Positions 10,918 through 23,266 are shown, counted from the stretch's first letter. The stretch is 64,000 bases of DNA from Dictyophora rubrovolvata (GCA_029959195.1 CP114119.1:1798001-1862000); one strand, 5' to 3'. Numbers and translations are program-made. Notes: a model not told the origin generated them from the sequence alone.

Positions 10918-13700
10918 ATGGATTACATGGATGATGAAGAGGCGTTTGAAGGGCCAGATGCATATGTCGATGAATATGAAGAATACGACATCGACGATCA
11001 AGTTGCTGAAGACGACCACGATGAAGGGGAGGATGGCTTGGACATGCAACGACGGTCTATTGTAGACATGTTAAATAGTATGCCACCATTCTCCTTTTCA
11101 AAGAGTGATCTGATAATGTATGGGTTTAGATGCATTCGTTTCGGTCATACCGGATAGTTCAAACATTGAACCTGCGGGAGACAATGGTGCAATTTTAACA
11201 TCCAGTTTGACAATGGATCAAGTCCGTTTGCTGTTGGCCGCTGCGCAATCACACGGGTTGCGGACAAGCTTGGGGCTCTCAGGTGAAGATAATTTTCAAG
11301 AAGAAGAAGAAGAAGAAGAAGAAGAAGAAGAAGAAGAAGATCCAGATTATGCTCCGCCGGACGAAGATGATGATGACGGTGAAAACTATTTAGGTTTAGG
11401 TTTCGGTCTTGGTCGAAGAACTCAGGCTGCCAAAACATGGTTCAAGCCTGTCACAGAGCCTCAAGAGGCTGGTGTTCGTTTAATCCACAGTGGTGAATTT
11501 GGAAGACTTGCCCCAAATAAAAGTCGAAATATCCGCCGAATGTTTAAAGAAAGAGAATCTAGAGTAACTCGTCATGGACAGGGTCTTCATAAGGAAGATT
11601 TCGCTAGAGTATGTGCGTTCTACGTTTTCGTGAGGGCCTTCATTGATTTCATGCGAAGGGGCTTGTACCAAATACCGATGGGACTGTGGTAGCGAGTTAT
11701 GGGAGCAACGCTTATTCCGGCCAATATTCAGCTGGTATGCCAGAATGCGCCTCATACGGTGATTTTCACTGAAATGACATTAGATTCCTCCTTTTTTTAT
11801 ACCTGCTGTCAAGGTATTTGTACCGCTAGGCTTCTGAAGACGGTTATTTAGGTTACAATTAGATTGGCTTCTTCATGTTTACGATGCAAAAGCACCTCTG
11901 GATTCGTCCATACGCGACTCTGACCGACAGAGACAACGTATAATGAATGATGATGATCATGAAACTACCATGAAAACCATCAAAACTGTTCAAGCCGTAC
12001 CAGGGTCATGGACTATAACAGACGTAGGTTCAGCCAAAGTCTTGTAATTGTGATATCGTTCTTATCTCTTTTCAAGTCACATTTGAGCCCTGATAACGAA
12101 AGGTGGGGCTAATACGACACCCTCAGTAATCTAATATGCTAAAAATTATTTATAAAGGCTTATATATTCCTCAATAGTATGTTTCCTTGACCTTTCTTAT
12201 CAGCGTATACTCACATGGTCATAGACATCTACTGTCTATATGACGAAAACATTTGAACCTTCTGCTCCGCAAATCCCCTTGAAATTCGGCTCCTCCGGAG
12301 GTGGTCGTCGCCGAACGTGGGATTCTGATGCCGATGATTTTGGTATATATAGCTGCCGCTTTTCAGCTGATGGGAATGAAGTTGTTGCTGGAGGGAACGG
12401 CAGTGATGGCGGGGAACTTCGAGGTAATTCTTTCTTTCTTTCTGTGGCGTCTCATCTTTAGATTCTCATTATCTTCCTTGTTAGTATATGATTTATTAGC
12501 GGAGCGTAGAACTATCGTTATCGACGCCCATAAAAATGACGTTAACAACTGTTGTTGGGCGGATACTTCATCCGGAAATATCTTAATCAGGTAGGGTGTT
12601 TATGAAATGTTAGTTGATAATTTACTAATGAGTTTCGTAGCGGCTCTGATGATAGCTTTATAAAAGTTTGGTGAATACCCACGGTCAGTTATGGTATATG
12701 GTTACTGACTATATTTTACTACAGGGACAGACGATCGCTAGGCTCAACACAAAAACCCTCGGGGGTTTTGCTTGGTCATACTCAGGGTATAACCTACGTA
12801 TCAGCGAAGGTGAGCCAACTACTCACAGGTCATGATTCACGATTTGTTCAATCTGATATAGGGCGACGGCCGATACATCATCTCTAACGGAAAAGATCAA
12901 GCTATTCGTCTTTGGGATCTACGTAAAATGTATAGTAGTGCCGATTTTGAGGAAATTGGAAGCAAATTTTACGGTCATCGTGGGTTTGATTACCGGTTAA
13001 TTGAAAAATTTCCATATCTGCGATATTATGCTCATGGTCGATTCCTTTAGATATGGCACATACCCCAAACCAATGCGTGAAGCTCATCCACGCGATTGCA
13101 GCATAATGACCTACCGCGGGCACCAAGTCTTTAGAACACTAATTCGCTGCCACTTCAGTCCTATTGAAACGACAGGCGCTAAGTATATATACACCGGCTC
13201 ATCTGACGGTAGAATTCATGTACGTAGGAGTGGTTTTTTTGAATCCATCTTTTTGACTGAGGATGTTTGGCAATTTTATTCAGATATATTCTTTGGACGG
13301 ACGTGTCGTGCAAATTCTGGACCGCGGAAATACTTTGCCCATATCTTTTGATCCTTCAGAACCTGTTCCGCCAGACAAGGGTAACAGAGCTCCTGTTTGT
13401 GTCAGAGATGTTAATTGGCATAGTCAAGTGAGTATTGAGAATACGCATTGATTATTAGATAAATAACAAATTTCGTTATAGGAGCCCGTGATTATGAGCG
13501 TAGGATGGGAGAGCGGGTATGGACGTAGCAGCGTGGCCCGACACGAATGGAAAGGAATTGGGAAATTCGGTGATGGCATGGGGAATTTAGAAGATTACGT
13601 TGAGAAGACGAGGCTGAACAATTCGGAAAGGCGGTATCAAGCTAGGTCTACTACACGTTCACATATGCCTGGATCATTCAGCTTCGAGAGCGATGATTAA
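10918..13700 (+). CDS. DCAF11: WD40 substrate receptor of CUL4-DDB1 ligase, DCAF11/WDR23-like
   Basis: The protein opens with a very acidic region (MDYMDDEEAF...) and contains a run of 13 Glu coded by GAA/GAG at about 11300-11340. The WD40 part shows GLVPNTDGTVVASYGSNAYS, SPDNERLIYSS, FGIYSCRFSADGNEVVAGG, HKNDVNNCCWADTS, SGSDDSFIKVWDRRSLG, LLGHTQGITYVSAKGDGRY, AIRLWDLRKMY, RTLIRCHFSP and YTGSSDGRI. The two WDXR boxes (WDRR and WDLR) are the DDB1-contact signature of DCAF proteins. WDR23 in animals restrains the Nrf2/SKN-1 stress factor; whether fungi use it so is unknown. About fourteen introns are needed. The first intron (11118-11157) would be only 40 nt and is the weakest. The 3' end faces the minus-strand gene at 13787 only 86 bp away. 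Confidence 0.9.
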
Positions 13701-13786
13701 ATCAATATTTTTGTGACTTTTTCATTGCCTGCTTTATTTTCTAGATCCTTGTAAAAATATAATGTTTTGAACCTTTCTTTTTCTAT

Positions 13787-15350
13787 CTAATTATTTACAT
13801 TTCCCCAGAGCCATACACCGGCCGCTACAAATGCGAAAGGGCCAACCGTGAAGTACCAGAGTCTGACATCTATTTGAGAAATTGTCTTTCTACTCAATGG
13901 AACCAAAACATATTCTACAATATTAAATGGAGGGGGATAAGTTAAAGGCAGCAAGCCGTCAACAGAGGTCGAATATTTGATGATTGCTCGTATAAGGAAA
14001 CGATGTGCTGCAATACCATTTTCGATTCCGAATTTATCCCAGTGAGGCGAACCAAGGAGTCTGTTTGATGAGCTGGAGAACCGAACGATTAGTGCCCCGA
14101 AAAGGGAAATAAGCATCAGAACGCTTAGAGCCAGGAATATCAAAAACCCAGTCCGAACCGAGAGAGGGGATGCGTTGGAAACGTCGGCTCCAAGGGAAAT
14201 CACGATGACATCGGAAAGAGAGAGAGATAAAAGTACTAGAAAAACAACTATCATTGGCAGAAGAAAAGTCAATGAGGGGAATAGGCAATATCTGAAACAT
14301 CCTGAAAAAAAAGTTGAAATAGGAAGGAAGGCCTGGGGCTTAAACAGTAGGAGATGGCTTGGGAATTCTGATAAATGCATTTGGATAATTTGAATGGACA
14401 ACACAGTCAGAAGTAGGGTATGAGAAAAAGAGTCAGGCTGGGAGTCCAAAAGGGTCGAAATAATTGCCGTGGTATGCGGGATCACCGTAGAAAGCTTAAA
14501 ATGGAAAGCAATGGTGGAGGTGCTGTAGAGTATAATCCAAGCGACGAAGGCAGTCGTAATGGGGTCTTGTGGATTGTCAAATAAGCCGGATGGAGGATAT
14601 AAGACTAACGCCGATAAAGAGAAAAGATATAAGACATGCGATATTAGATGTACACAATGAAGAGTACTGATTGAAAAAAAAAAGATAATGTTGAAATGTT
14701 ATCAAACGAGCGTGAGAATCAAAGAACACACCGTGGAGAACGAATTATATTGTCCAGTCTTTGTATTCGAGAAACATCAAGGGTAAATGTTTTACTAGAG
14801 AAACCCATTTGCCACAGAGTGGTAATGGACTGCGATAAGAAGGCATCAGTGATAATTTCCCGGGGAATTTCAACGTGGTTCAAAAGGTCTAGTACTGGAA
14901 ACAAGTGTTACATTCATTCGTGGAACAACCATGGAATAGTAGAAATAAATGCCCACTACACAAGTGTTTGGTTGCGGAAGGATCCACTTTGAATTTATAC
15001 ACCGGGAATGCACCAAATTGTCTTTCGAAATCATCGTTTGCTCTGATTGCGCTCAGAAGTTCGCCAAACAGCAGTAGACTCATCTGACTAAGTCTTGCCT
15101 TTATGTCGTCGTGATCAGCAGGCAATGTTAAATGATACAGAACCACTAGTAATTCAAACGCGAGAACTGGTACGGGAACATTGTCATTTGCGCTGTCCGC
15201 GCGACGAAGAGAATGTTTGAAGTCGATTAATTGGGAGGTACCGGCGTCAATTGTGGGTTCGGAAATACAAGGCAATAATGTTTTCCAGTCATTACTTGGC
15301 AGCAGCGACGTTGTTTCATCTCCTTCAAAAGGCGGATGCGAGTTGGACAT
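13787..15350 (-). CDS. Multispan membrane protein, unknown function
   Basis: Three exons can be joined in phase: 15350 to about 14960, about 14890 to 14727, and 14664 to 13787. The first part is soluble (MSNSHPPFEGDETTSLLP...) with an amphipathic stretch FELLVVLYHLTLPADHDD. The rest is strongly hydrophobic: HLISHVLYLFSLSALVLYPP, AFVAWIILYSTSTIAF, LLLTVLSIQIIQMHL, FLLPMIVVFLVLLSLSL, GFLIFLALSVLMLISLFGAL and a final VGPFAFVAAGVWLWG. Around six or seven helices are likely. I do not recognise the family; it resembles fungal-only membrane proteins with no named domain. It follows the RCC1-like gene on the same strand with 62 bp between them. Splice junctions are inferred from frame continuity. Confidence 0.6.
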
Positions 15351-15412
15351 GTGGGATATTAGAGAGGCACTGCAGCCAAAAGCTTATTACGTAACCTGTT
15401 ATTTTTTTTTCT

Positions 15413-16711
15413 TTAATTTTGAACTGCAATCCAACTCGTGCTGTAACCCGCCCAAACATTGATGACTTCTTCTCCGTCACTTGTGCGATAAATCAACGTT
15501 GGGTCATTGATACTTTCAGTGCTGCCGACCCCCAGGTTTCCGTGTTCGTTCCAACCCCAGCCCCATACTTCGTTAGCAGGAACACGACTTTCAACTCTCT
15601 TCAGACAAACCAATACATGTTCACTCCCACAGGCCAGTTTTACAAACTGACGTGTCGCAGTGTCAAACGGAAACTGGATAATTTGAGTGGAAGAGTTGTT
15701 TGAATGTTCCGGTGGTCTCTTCTTCCCCTTTTCCGTGGAGAAAATGTGCCACGATTCAGGAATTTCGCCGGGATGACGATATACTACATATGATCCTCTC
15801 CATGTCGTTCCAATTTGAATACCGCTGAAAATATCATCAAGACCATCCAGCTGGCCCTTTCTGTTTGAGCCGAGACCCTGAATGCGACCAGAGTCTTGTA
15901 AAAAGATAGTATGTTGGTTGCCCAATGCCAAAGAATCGATTTCTGCATCGAGTGGCAAATAGCTTGGACGGGAAAGTATATGATCTTTACACTGCGGTGT
16001 TTGTCCCAATTGTCCGTGCCGGCAGCTGCCCCATCCTACAACTCGAAGGATATCTAGGTCTCCAACATACAGACGTGCGACGAGGATAATATGATGAACG
16101 CCAGCGACGAGATGTATAATTTGGAAACCTGACAGCTCATTCCCATAAGTAGAAAAAAATAACTCCCAGAGTTGTATTTGCAAAGGAGCGAAAGCGTTTG
16201 GTAACTCGTGAGGCATTCGCCCTAAGCCCAAGTTACCTAGTTCATTACTCCCAAAAGATACTAAGATATCCCTCGAATTTCGTCCATCTGCTGTATCTAT
16301 TGGACGGAAGACAGCAAAAGTCGTATTCCAGGATGCGGCCACGGTGTGAGGTTCAAGTTCGTGTTGCTCGGGATGCAGTCGTAAACTTGAAAGAACCTTG
16401 TTATCTAACCGCCGGAACACTGTTGAATGACTTGGAGAGTTCTCAGATAACTCGAAATCCGGCTGTGTATATCTACTATCGCCACAACTCCATATTTCTT
16501 GCCTTGACGAGAGCGTGGATCGCAATAATAGGATAGTATGATTTGACCCGCAACAAATAGCGAGGGGTTTTCCGGGACATACAGTTGTTATAGATCCCCC
16601 GGTGGGCGAGATAAAATAGCAGGGTCTGAAAACACTGGTGTCTTCTAAATTGTTCTGACCTAATTGACCTTTGGCATTGGAGCCCGAAGAGAGTAGTTGA
16701 TAAGAATTCAT
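15413..16711 (-). CDS. RCC1-repeat protein, Ats1-like
   Basis: This is a single uninterrupted frame of 432 codons, rare in this intron-rich window. It begins MNSYQLLSSGSNAKGQLGQ, the usual start of fungal Ats1-type proteins. Further RCC1-like repeats are IWSCGDSRYT, ILVSFGSNELGNLGLG, LRVVGWGSCRHGQLGQT, RIQGLGSNRKGQLDG and VWGWGWNEHGNLGVGS, ending with ITVWAGYSTSWIAVQN-like text (INVWAGYSTSW). The repeats would fold as a seven-bladed propeller. Yeast Ats1 was found as an alpha-tubulin suppressor and partners Kti11 in tRNA wobble-uridine and diphthamide modification; that role here is by homology only. The frame stays open upstream to 17050, but the propeller begins at 16711 and the upstream text overlaps the neighbouring gene's exon, so the Met at 16711 is preferred. 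Confidence 0.8.
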   Translation of the reverse strand: MNSYQLLSSGSNAKGQLGQNNLEDTSVFRPCYFISPTGGSITTVCPGKPLAICCGSNHTILLLRSTLSSRQEIWSCGDSRYTQPDFELSENSPSHSTVFRRLDNKVLSSLRLHPEQHELEPHTVAASWNTTFAVFRPIDTADGRNSRDILVSFGSNELGNLGLGRMPHELPNAFAPLQIQLWELFFSTYGNELSGFQIIHLVAGVHHIILVARLYVGDLDILRVVGWGSCRHGQLGQTPQCKDHILSRPSYLPLDAEIDSLALGNQHTIFLQDSGRIQGLGSNRKGQLDGLDDIFSGIQIGTTWRGSYVVYRHPGEIPESWHIFSTEKGKKRPPEHSNNSSTQIIQFPFDTATRQFVKLACGSEHVLVCLKRVESRVPANEVWGWGWNEHGNLGVGSTESINDPTLIYRTSDGEEVINVWAGYSTSWIAVQN

Positions 16712-16809
16712 CGTGTTATGTAAGGATACATTGGTACAGGGCTGAATACAAAATTGAATGAAGAATAAAAAAGAATCAGAAGTCAACGAAGGTAAAACAA
16801 ATGATTTTG

Positions 16810-17390
16810 TTAGAGGGAACGTAATATGCAGAACTTGATAACAAGAACAGAAAAGAATGTCAAAACGCATAAAGCGTAGAATGCGAGCAGACATCGGCGT
16901 GCCCATTTTAACTCGGTTTCTCGTAAAACCTTGAGTAGGTATGCTTTTTCTTCTTCGGTCTTTCCTAGCTCCCATTGTGGTGTTGGTCTGAGTGGAGTGA
17001 ATAGGATATAAATTCCAGCCAGCCAGAATGGGAAGAAGACTAGTAGCCAAAAGAACAATAAGCCTCTACAACAAGGTACTGGAAGAGTGATGACGTCTAC
17101 TTACAGAATCCATATTGGAACATAAAACGTGCCAGGGTTAATGGTTCCCCATTTGAGTGAAGCTCTTCCGGTGAGAAATATTCTTTATTGTATGTCGAAT
17201 AAGGAGGAGGAAAAGAGCTTGGTGAAGCCATCTCGGTTGAAGAATAATTGTCCAGTTTTGGGTTGACATCCTCCCGAGAAACAATAACCTCAGGGGAATC
17301 AGGTTGCGAACAAGATGCATCTGTCTTATTCCAAGTTCCGATAGTGATTTCGACACCGGCAGTGGAAGAATAAGCTTGTGGAGATGACAT
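16810..17390 (-). CDS. Small membrane protein, paralogue A (PLRPTPxWE family)
   Basis: Two exons, 17390-17105 and 17063-16810, code 179 residues. The first half is a polar Ser/Pro-rich tail ending in LTLARFMFQYGF. The second has a helix FFWLLVFFPFWLAGIYIL, the motif PLRPTPQWELGKTEEEKAY, and a second helix CLLAFYALCVLTFFSVLVI. The gene at 20222-20943 shares every one of these blocks and has its only coding intron at the same codon (after YGF) and phase 1, so the two are paralogues on either side of the F-box gene. Function is unknown; similar proteins occur across Agaricomycetes. The polar N-terminus is probably cytosolic (inference). Confidence 0.75.
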
Positions 17391-17835
17391 GATCTAGAAA
17401 ACAATGAGAATCCGAGCAGGGAGATAAATCAGAAGAACATACGATAATTGGAATGCTGGAGGATAGAATGATGAGGATGGTGTAGAAAAATGGCCGTACA
17501 TCTCTACGGTTTTATACCGTCGGGGACGTTGTGTCGAAATCCCATTACGACGGTGTTTGAGGAGACTCTGACTCCATCAATCATGGACCTACAAAGGTAA
17601 GCGCCACTGGCCGCGCTATCGGCTCGACACAGACACAAACACCGCGTTTTCCTATTCCAGCGAACAATTGGATCGTAAAGACTTTTCGTTCAAGCAAAGT
17701 TCAAACGATCTCGGAACTCTTGATTTAAGCAGAACGAGGCCGCGAATAATTTGGCTCAATACAGAAGAAACCTGAGATCATCTGGCACTAATACTAGTAC
17801 AAGATATGTGTACAAATGGAAACAAAAATAGCGCA

Positions 17836-19874
17836 TTATTTCGCCTTTGGCGTAATGTCCGTAAATTTCAGAGCGAACGCCTCGTCGTCCGGAAACATCA
17901 ACTTAGACTCTTTGCTTTGGATGAACCTCGCCCGTCCACTAGGGTAGAATTCCACCCCATCGAACCATCGCCCGAGATTTCTGTTGCTTCTAATAATCCC
18001 GTTAATATCCGTAAAATCGACCGTGTTGAGAGGAATAATGTGCTCTTCGGCAACATCTGCGCAGAAAATGAGGACGCAAAGCCATAACAAAAGCAAAAGA
18101 AGCGGTGGGACCTTACATCTTATTCGACCATCTAGCGTGTAAGTGTTATAGAATGGCTGTTTCCTTCCGTTTGGCAGGTCGTCTACACGCATTCGGAAAA
18201 TCCAGTCTTCACTGGTATCACAATAATACTTTGGGATGAAAGACAAGTCAGTACAGGCAGTTAAGACAGGTACAGATCTAACTGACGCACATCCCATCCT
18301 TTGATTACACCAACGTAGTCATATTTTTTATGCTGAAAAAACATGCCAACATAATATTGAACGTCTTTTCTGCCTTCTTTCCTGGGCAATTCTCTGGAGG
18401 ATTGACTATCTGTACGAAGACAAAAATTCAATTGATCTTGAGCTCCTAACGTCAGATGGGGTCGAAGATGATGCTTCAGAGTAATGGGTCTATCCAAAGG
18501 TCCTTCTGAACCATCGTAAAGATGCTGTATAAGCCGTCCGTCACCTGTCAGCAAGACCCCCGCACAATATGCAGCGCAATGCGCCGTCGTGTGTTCACAT
18601 TCGTTCGGATGAATATAGCGATCCAATGAGGATATGATGTTTTTGACCGCACGCAGGAGCATAAGGGAGGATCTGGCGGGCTCAGTATATGGCGCAATCG
18701 AGACGATGTTTTGGATATTCAAACCCATGTTCTCTAAGACAGAGGGTAACTGTGAATAAGATAAAATCGCCTTGGTTGACGAGTCGTATACATCAACATA
18801 GACACGTTCTCCGCCCTCTTCAGATGGAAGAATAATTGCTAGCACCTTGTGAGGAAATGCCACTGGGTGAGCGTCATATCCAAGTCGTCGTGCTATGGAT
18901 GTGAAGACGTGAACGAGGGATATCGGCAGCGCAGTATGACGTTCAAATAGAACATGATGAAGAAAGTTATGCATCAAGTCGCTGTGAAGCTGACGAGACG
19001 GTTTTGTAAAACCGTACTCTCTCATCCATCTACAAATTTCCTCAGCAACGGTCGGTATTGAAGATTCCTGAGAGATGTTCCGAGCCTGCAGTTGTTGTTG
19101 ACAGATTTCGGCTAATCGATCCAGTTCTCTGGTGATCTGAAAGGAAAAGACTTGATGAGAGAGAGAGTTAGATCATGGGATAGAGTAAGAAACATGCCTG
19201 TTCAACGTCATATCCGAAAAACGCGCTCAAAGCTGCCAGAGTCTTCTCGAAGGAAACCTCGACGTTGCAACATAATTCAGCCCATATTGCAATTGATCTA
19301 CCCCGAGCAATCAAAGTAGACAGCTCTCTGGCCCAATATTGACGTGTAAGGCATTGAGTGGGGGGATTGGTAGCGGAAGCCGGGCCTACATGGACGCTTT
19401 CTATTGCCTTTAATGCATCCCAGATGTCGAGTCCAAAATCGTCGACTATAGCCAGTGCCATTGATTCTCTGTCATTTGGGTCATCCATTATGGAATTTAG
19501 CAGCGTTAAAGCTTTAGAATCACGCTCGCTTCGGATTCTGTACATCGTCGCAAAATCGTCGGGCTCGTATTTTTTTCTCCTTTCCGCATCTCGAAGAGGG
19601 TCAGAGTAACTCCAGCGTGCTTCATAATGTTCCTTCCATATTTCTAAAAATATTTTGTACGGTTAAAAGAGTTCTAAAATCAGATCACGCAAATCCTTGA
19701 CCGGATATAAGAAAAACCGAACTCACTGGAAAGCCGGGAAGTGACTAAGAACCTCGAATTTGCCGTTCCGAAGTTACATAAAACTCTAACGCTTTCTTTG
19801 CCTTGGGAATAAACAGGCAAAAACAATAAGATGCGTTCCAGAAGTTCAGTGGGAAGCTGAGGAATTCCGTCCAT
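17836..19874 (-). CDS. FBXO21: F-box protein with SirB1-like and YccV domains, FBXO21-like
   Basis: The N-terminus MDGIPQLPTELLERILLFLP is an F-box, which would bind Skp1 in an SCF ubiquitin ligase. After the linker comes the transglutaminase-like SirB1 region: HNFLHHVLFERHTALPISLV with VFTSIARRLGYDAHPVAFP. The C-terminus is a hemimethylated-DNA-binding (YccV) type domain: VQYYVGMFFQHKKYDYVGVI, the KGWD turn, LPNGRKQPFYNT, DGRIRYVAEEHIIPL and FDGVEFYPSGRARF. This order is that of animal FBXO21. Five introns are needed; the one just after DGRIR joins T to AT to make the Tyr of RYVAEE, an exact family match. The stop is TAA at 17836. Human FBXO21 targets EID1 and ASK1-linked signalling; the fungal substrate is unknown. 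Two paralogous small membrane genes flank it. Confidence 0.88.
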
Positions 19875-20221
19875 GTGTTGTCATCGTTAGCCTGAGAGGG
19901 CACTAGGGTTGTACTCAGTCTTAGTGACCGATGACTACTGTTTGGTGTCACACACGCAACTATTGGACCTGCATGACGCGATATGTATTGTGAAGACGGC
20001 AAGTTTATAACAACTTTGGTTTAAGAATGATGTATGGTGAACAAAATACAGGCTACAAAGGATACAAACAGACAATGATGGCTACAGACGAATTGATGAT
20101 CGATGGAAGTATTGAATGTGAATGTGACGAACGAATTTGATTAAGAAAAAAAAAAAAAAAAAAAGAAATGCTTATGGGAGATAGGGGGTCATAAATAAAC
20201 TGAATTGAAATGCGAGAACTG

Positions 20222-20943
20222 TCATTGTGACTTGGTGTGAGATGCAAAGCGAATGGTGATAGCGATAATGATGACGGCGACAACAAGCACAGAAAAGGCG
20301 GTAAGACATCGATAGGCCCATTTCTTTTCAGTGCCGCGAATGAGTTTTAAAAGTTGTTCTCTTTCATGTTCTGTTTTGCCGTCTTCCCAGTCGGGGGTAG
20401 GCCGTAAAGGCGAAACAAGAATTATAATACCGAGTATCCAAAAAGGAAAGAATACTAAAATAGGCCATTAGGTAAAAAAGAAATCGAGGCGAACTAATGG
20501 AATTACTTACTGAAACCATATAAAAAAAAGAAACGAGCAAGGGTAGGCGGTTCCTGGGCAGCATACACGTCTGACACGGTGCTTTGAAGGACGTTATGTG
20601 CGTAAGGAGAATAGGGAGGAGGCTGTAATGTAGAAGTAGGGGACGGTGCGCGAGTAGTTAAAAACGAATTATGGTCGGGAAGGGCGCCGAAAAAAGAATC
20701 AAAAGCATTGCTAGGGATTGTATAAGGGGCGGCATCGCTGGTGGAAGCACGCGCGGAGTGATAAACGGAAGGAGGCGGATTCGGAATGGAGGTCATGGGA
20801 GCGTTCTGAAACGCAGAAGAAACGGGTATGTTTCCAAAAGTATTATTTCTTTTGAGAGATATAGATTTTGTGAGTGTCTTCCACAAGGACGACAAAGGAC
20901 CAGCCGATTTTAAAGTAGTAGTAGATGAGTGAGTAGTAGACAT
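20222..20943 (-). CDS. Small membrane protein, paralogue B (PLRPTPxWE family)
   Basis: Two exons. The first starts MSTTHSSTTTLKSAGPLSSL, is Ser/Pro rich and ends PPTLARFFFLYGF; its intron donor GTAAGTAA splits the following codon in phase 1. The second exon gives IFFPFWILGIIILVSPLRP, then TPDWEDGKTEHEREQLLK, KWAYRCLTAFSVLVVAV and ends ASHTKSQ. The layout, motif set and intron position equal those of the gene at 16810-17390, with a longer N-terminal tail here. I do not know the function. A run of 19 A lies downstream at about 20145. Confidence 0.75.
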
Positions 20944-21444
20944 CTAGTATGATCTACACACAAAAAATGAGTACAGAGTTCCATTTCAGTTTTGAAAGAC
21001 TCACTGAGATATGCAACGTTCGTCAGGAAATGGGGGGAATGAACAGCGAGTGCTTGTTTTTTTTCTTTTCTTTGACACATTGTATTTCATATATATATAT
21101 ATGTGCAATTCGAAGGGGATCATGAGCGCATACGCGTTGGACGCCCATCATACATCATGGCATGGATGGCACCTTGTATTTTCGACAACGTGCACCCACA
21201 ATTCTCTCGGTTCTGACACTTTGCTTCCGAACTCAGTTTCTCGCCCGGCATTCCGATCCACGTACGTAAGCAACTGAAGCCTGCACCGGCGTGTCCGGGC
21301 AACTTATTTATAGACACACGTACATGACGTGAAGAATACTTATGCATATGGTCCTGTCAGTTATGGATAAAGATTATTTCCATACAGTGTTTTAATGACA
21401 ATAAATTGGATAAATCGGATACCCAGAGTCCATTCTCTCAAGCG
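20944..21444. other. Intergenic, probable divergent promoter region
   Basis: Lies between the divergent genes starting at 20943 (minus) and 21445 (plus). It contains a short ATATATATAT run near 21091 and CT-rich text, as fungal promoters often do, but no gene that I can support. Confidence 0.45.
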
Positions 21445-23266
21445 ATGCAGTATCCCCAGGATACCTCCTTGAAGGCCTCCCCAAGTTTTCAACGCTTGTT
21501 AGGCGATAGCGAACTTTCTTATTTTCTTCCATCACGAGCAGATGGAGTCAACGATATGTATATTCACATAATAGCCGTACTTACCATCTGAAATTTTAAA
21601 AAAAAACTGGTAACCAGGTACCTTCATCTAGGTTTTTGTGCACCCAGCTCTGTCATGAACCCCCGACGGCTGGCACTGGCATGGTCCATTCTTCGAATTC
21701 GCCATCCCCTCCTTGCCTCAAGAGTCCTTATCCCATGTAGTAGCTATGAGTCCATCACGTTCCAGTACGTACTTACGTTTCTCCCCAACACGTTTAGAGG
21801 GGGTACGCCCCATAAAATATATAAAACTTAGGTATTGCCCTCCGCATTCGCCTTCGCATGCACTAGAGGATGCGTCCCTCGCAATGGAGACATCGGAGAA
21901 GACCAAAGATGCCTTGATTGATTCATACCTCAACGGACCTCGCACTCTTTCAAACGATTGCCTTTCATACTTGATCTTGTCCTGTCGCGCCGATATTACG
22001 ATGGGGCTACCCACTCCCCCACATACGCCTCTTGGCGACAAAGATATCAATATCGGGATTGATTCCTCTTGTGATTTCGACCTCCTAATCTGTGCCGCTC
22101 ACTTTATAGGCGATGGCATGGCGTTACATACATTTGGGAATGACTTACTGTCCCTTTTGGCCGGCCAACAAAACAAGGCTGAAAAACCGCTTGATGACAC
22201 CGAATTGCAAGAACTATTGACACAGGAATGGGCAACACACTGGGGCGAATGTGCTCAGCTGCCAAATTTGGTCCATGTATTTCCTCCAGCACTCGAAAGT
22301 CGGCTTCCGGAACCGTGTTCTACTTTCCAAAGGGTTGCACAAGATTTGGAATTCAATGCTTTTCAGAATCGCTCCCTTGGTGGACATACATTTCCTCGTC
22401 AAGAAAGCAGTTCCAAACGGCACACCATCGTCCCGACTACTTGTTTCAGCAAAGAGGAAACAAGCATAATTCTAACACAGTGCAAGAAGGAAGGTGTCAG
22501 CATATCTCACTTGTTACTCGTCATATGCAACAACGCCTGGATTAAAACTGGGAAACCCGATCCACGAATTCCCATGTAAGCACACATAGCTACTTTAAGC
22601 GGATGAATTAATTAACCGTATGTCTTTTTTAGGATGATGTATTCCGCTTTAAACCTCCGTCCATATTTCCCGTCAGTTTCCGATGCATATTCATCAAAAT
22701 TATGTGACTCCTACTGGTTTTTGGCAGTGGGTTATTTTAACGTCGTTCTTCCTTCCTTCCCTTCTTCTTCCATTTTTTACCGGGCCCGTCAAACAAGACT
22801 ACAATGCATTAACGCAGTAAAGAATCAGCTTTTTTTGTCAAGAACTCGCTGCATGGCGCACCAGAGAAGAGTAAACGCGAAGATATTTGCGGACATGGAT
22901 GACCGGGTGAAGCTGGGAGAGATATTGTCGACTGGCAGCGGGCAGTTGGCTCCATTAACACCACATGCAACACAGAAAGATACAGGAACCAATCCAAAAA
23001 TAACACCTTCGAAAGCACTTTTGGGACTTTCCCTTCTCGGGAATCTAGACGGAATGTACCAACATGACCACTATCCTTCTCTCATTTTGCACACCCTTAC
23101 AACAGGCTCTAGACAGCGACGGGGTGGCCTTTTATTATTTGGATACACCTTCGCGGGAAAATTGTGGTTGAGCCTTGGGTATGACAAGGAAGCATACGAT
23201 GAAAAAGTAAGCATGTGGTGGGACGAAGTCGTGCAAGAGATGAGGGATATGTCGATGAATTTTTGA
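21445..23266 (+). CDS. HXXXD-type acyltransferase (condensation/alcohol acetyltransferase superfamily)
   Basis: Four exons: from MQYPQDTSLKASPSFQRLLG, across an intron to YLHLGFCAPSSVMNPRRLAL with the family block ILRIRHPLLASRV, then CPPHSPSHALEDASL, DSYLNGPRTLSNDCLSYLI, the catalytic HFIGDG (His and Asp of HXXXD) near residue 220, and after the last intron MMYSALNLRPYFP and LLLFGYTFAGKLWLSLGYD. These match fungal acyltransferases of the chloramphenicol-acetyltransferase-like fold, including Tri3-type and alcohol acetyltransferases, which move an acyl group from CoA to a hydroxyl. The substrate cannot be told. Frame continuity fixes each junction (for example CA|G before TATTGC). No in-frame Met exists between 21361 and 21445, so 21445 is the start unless there is an earlier exon. 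It lies 178 bp before a sugar-nucleotide transporter. Confidence 0.75.

Noticed and set aside
11145-11438. Minus-strand frame with a run of leucines
   Set aside because: It is the antisense of the poly-Glu tract of the DCAF11-like gene.
14235-14340. Possible 51-nt intron in the multispan membrane gene
   Set aside because: Joining GTTTAAG to TTTTTTCAG would shift the frame away from the hydrophobic helices, so the text is kept as exon.
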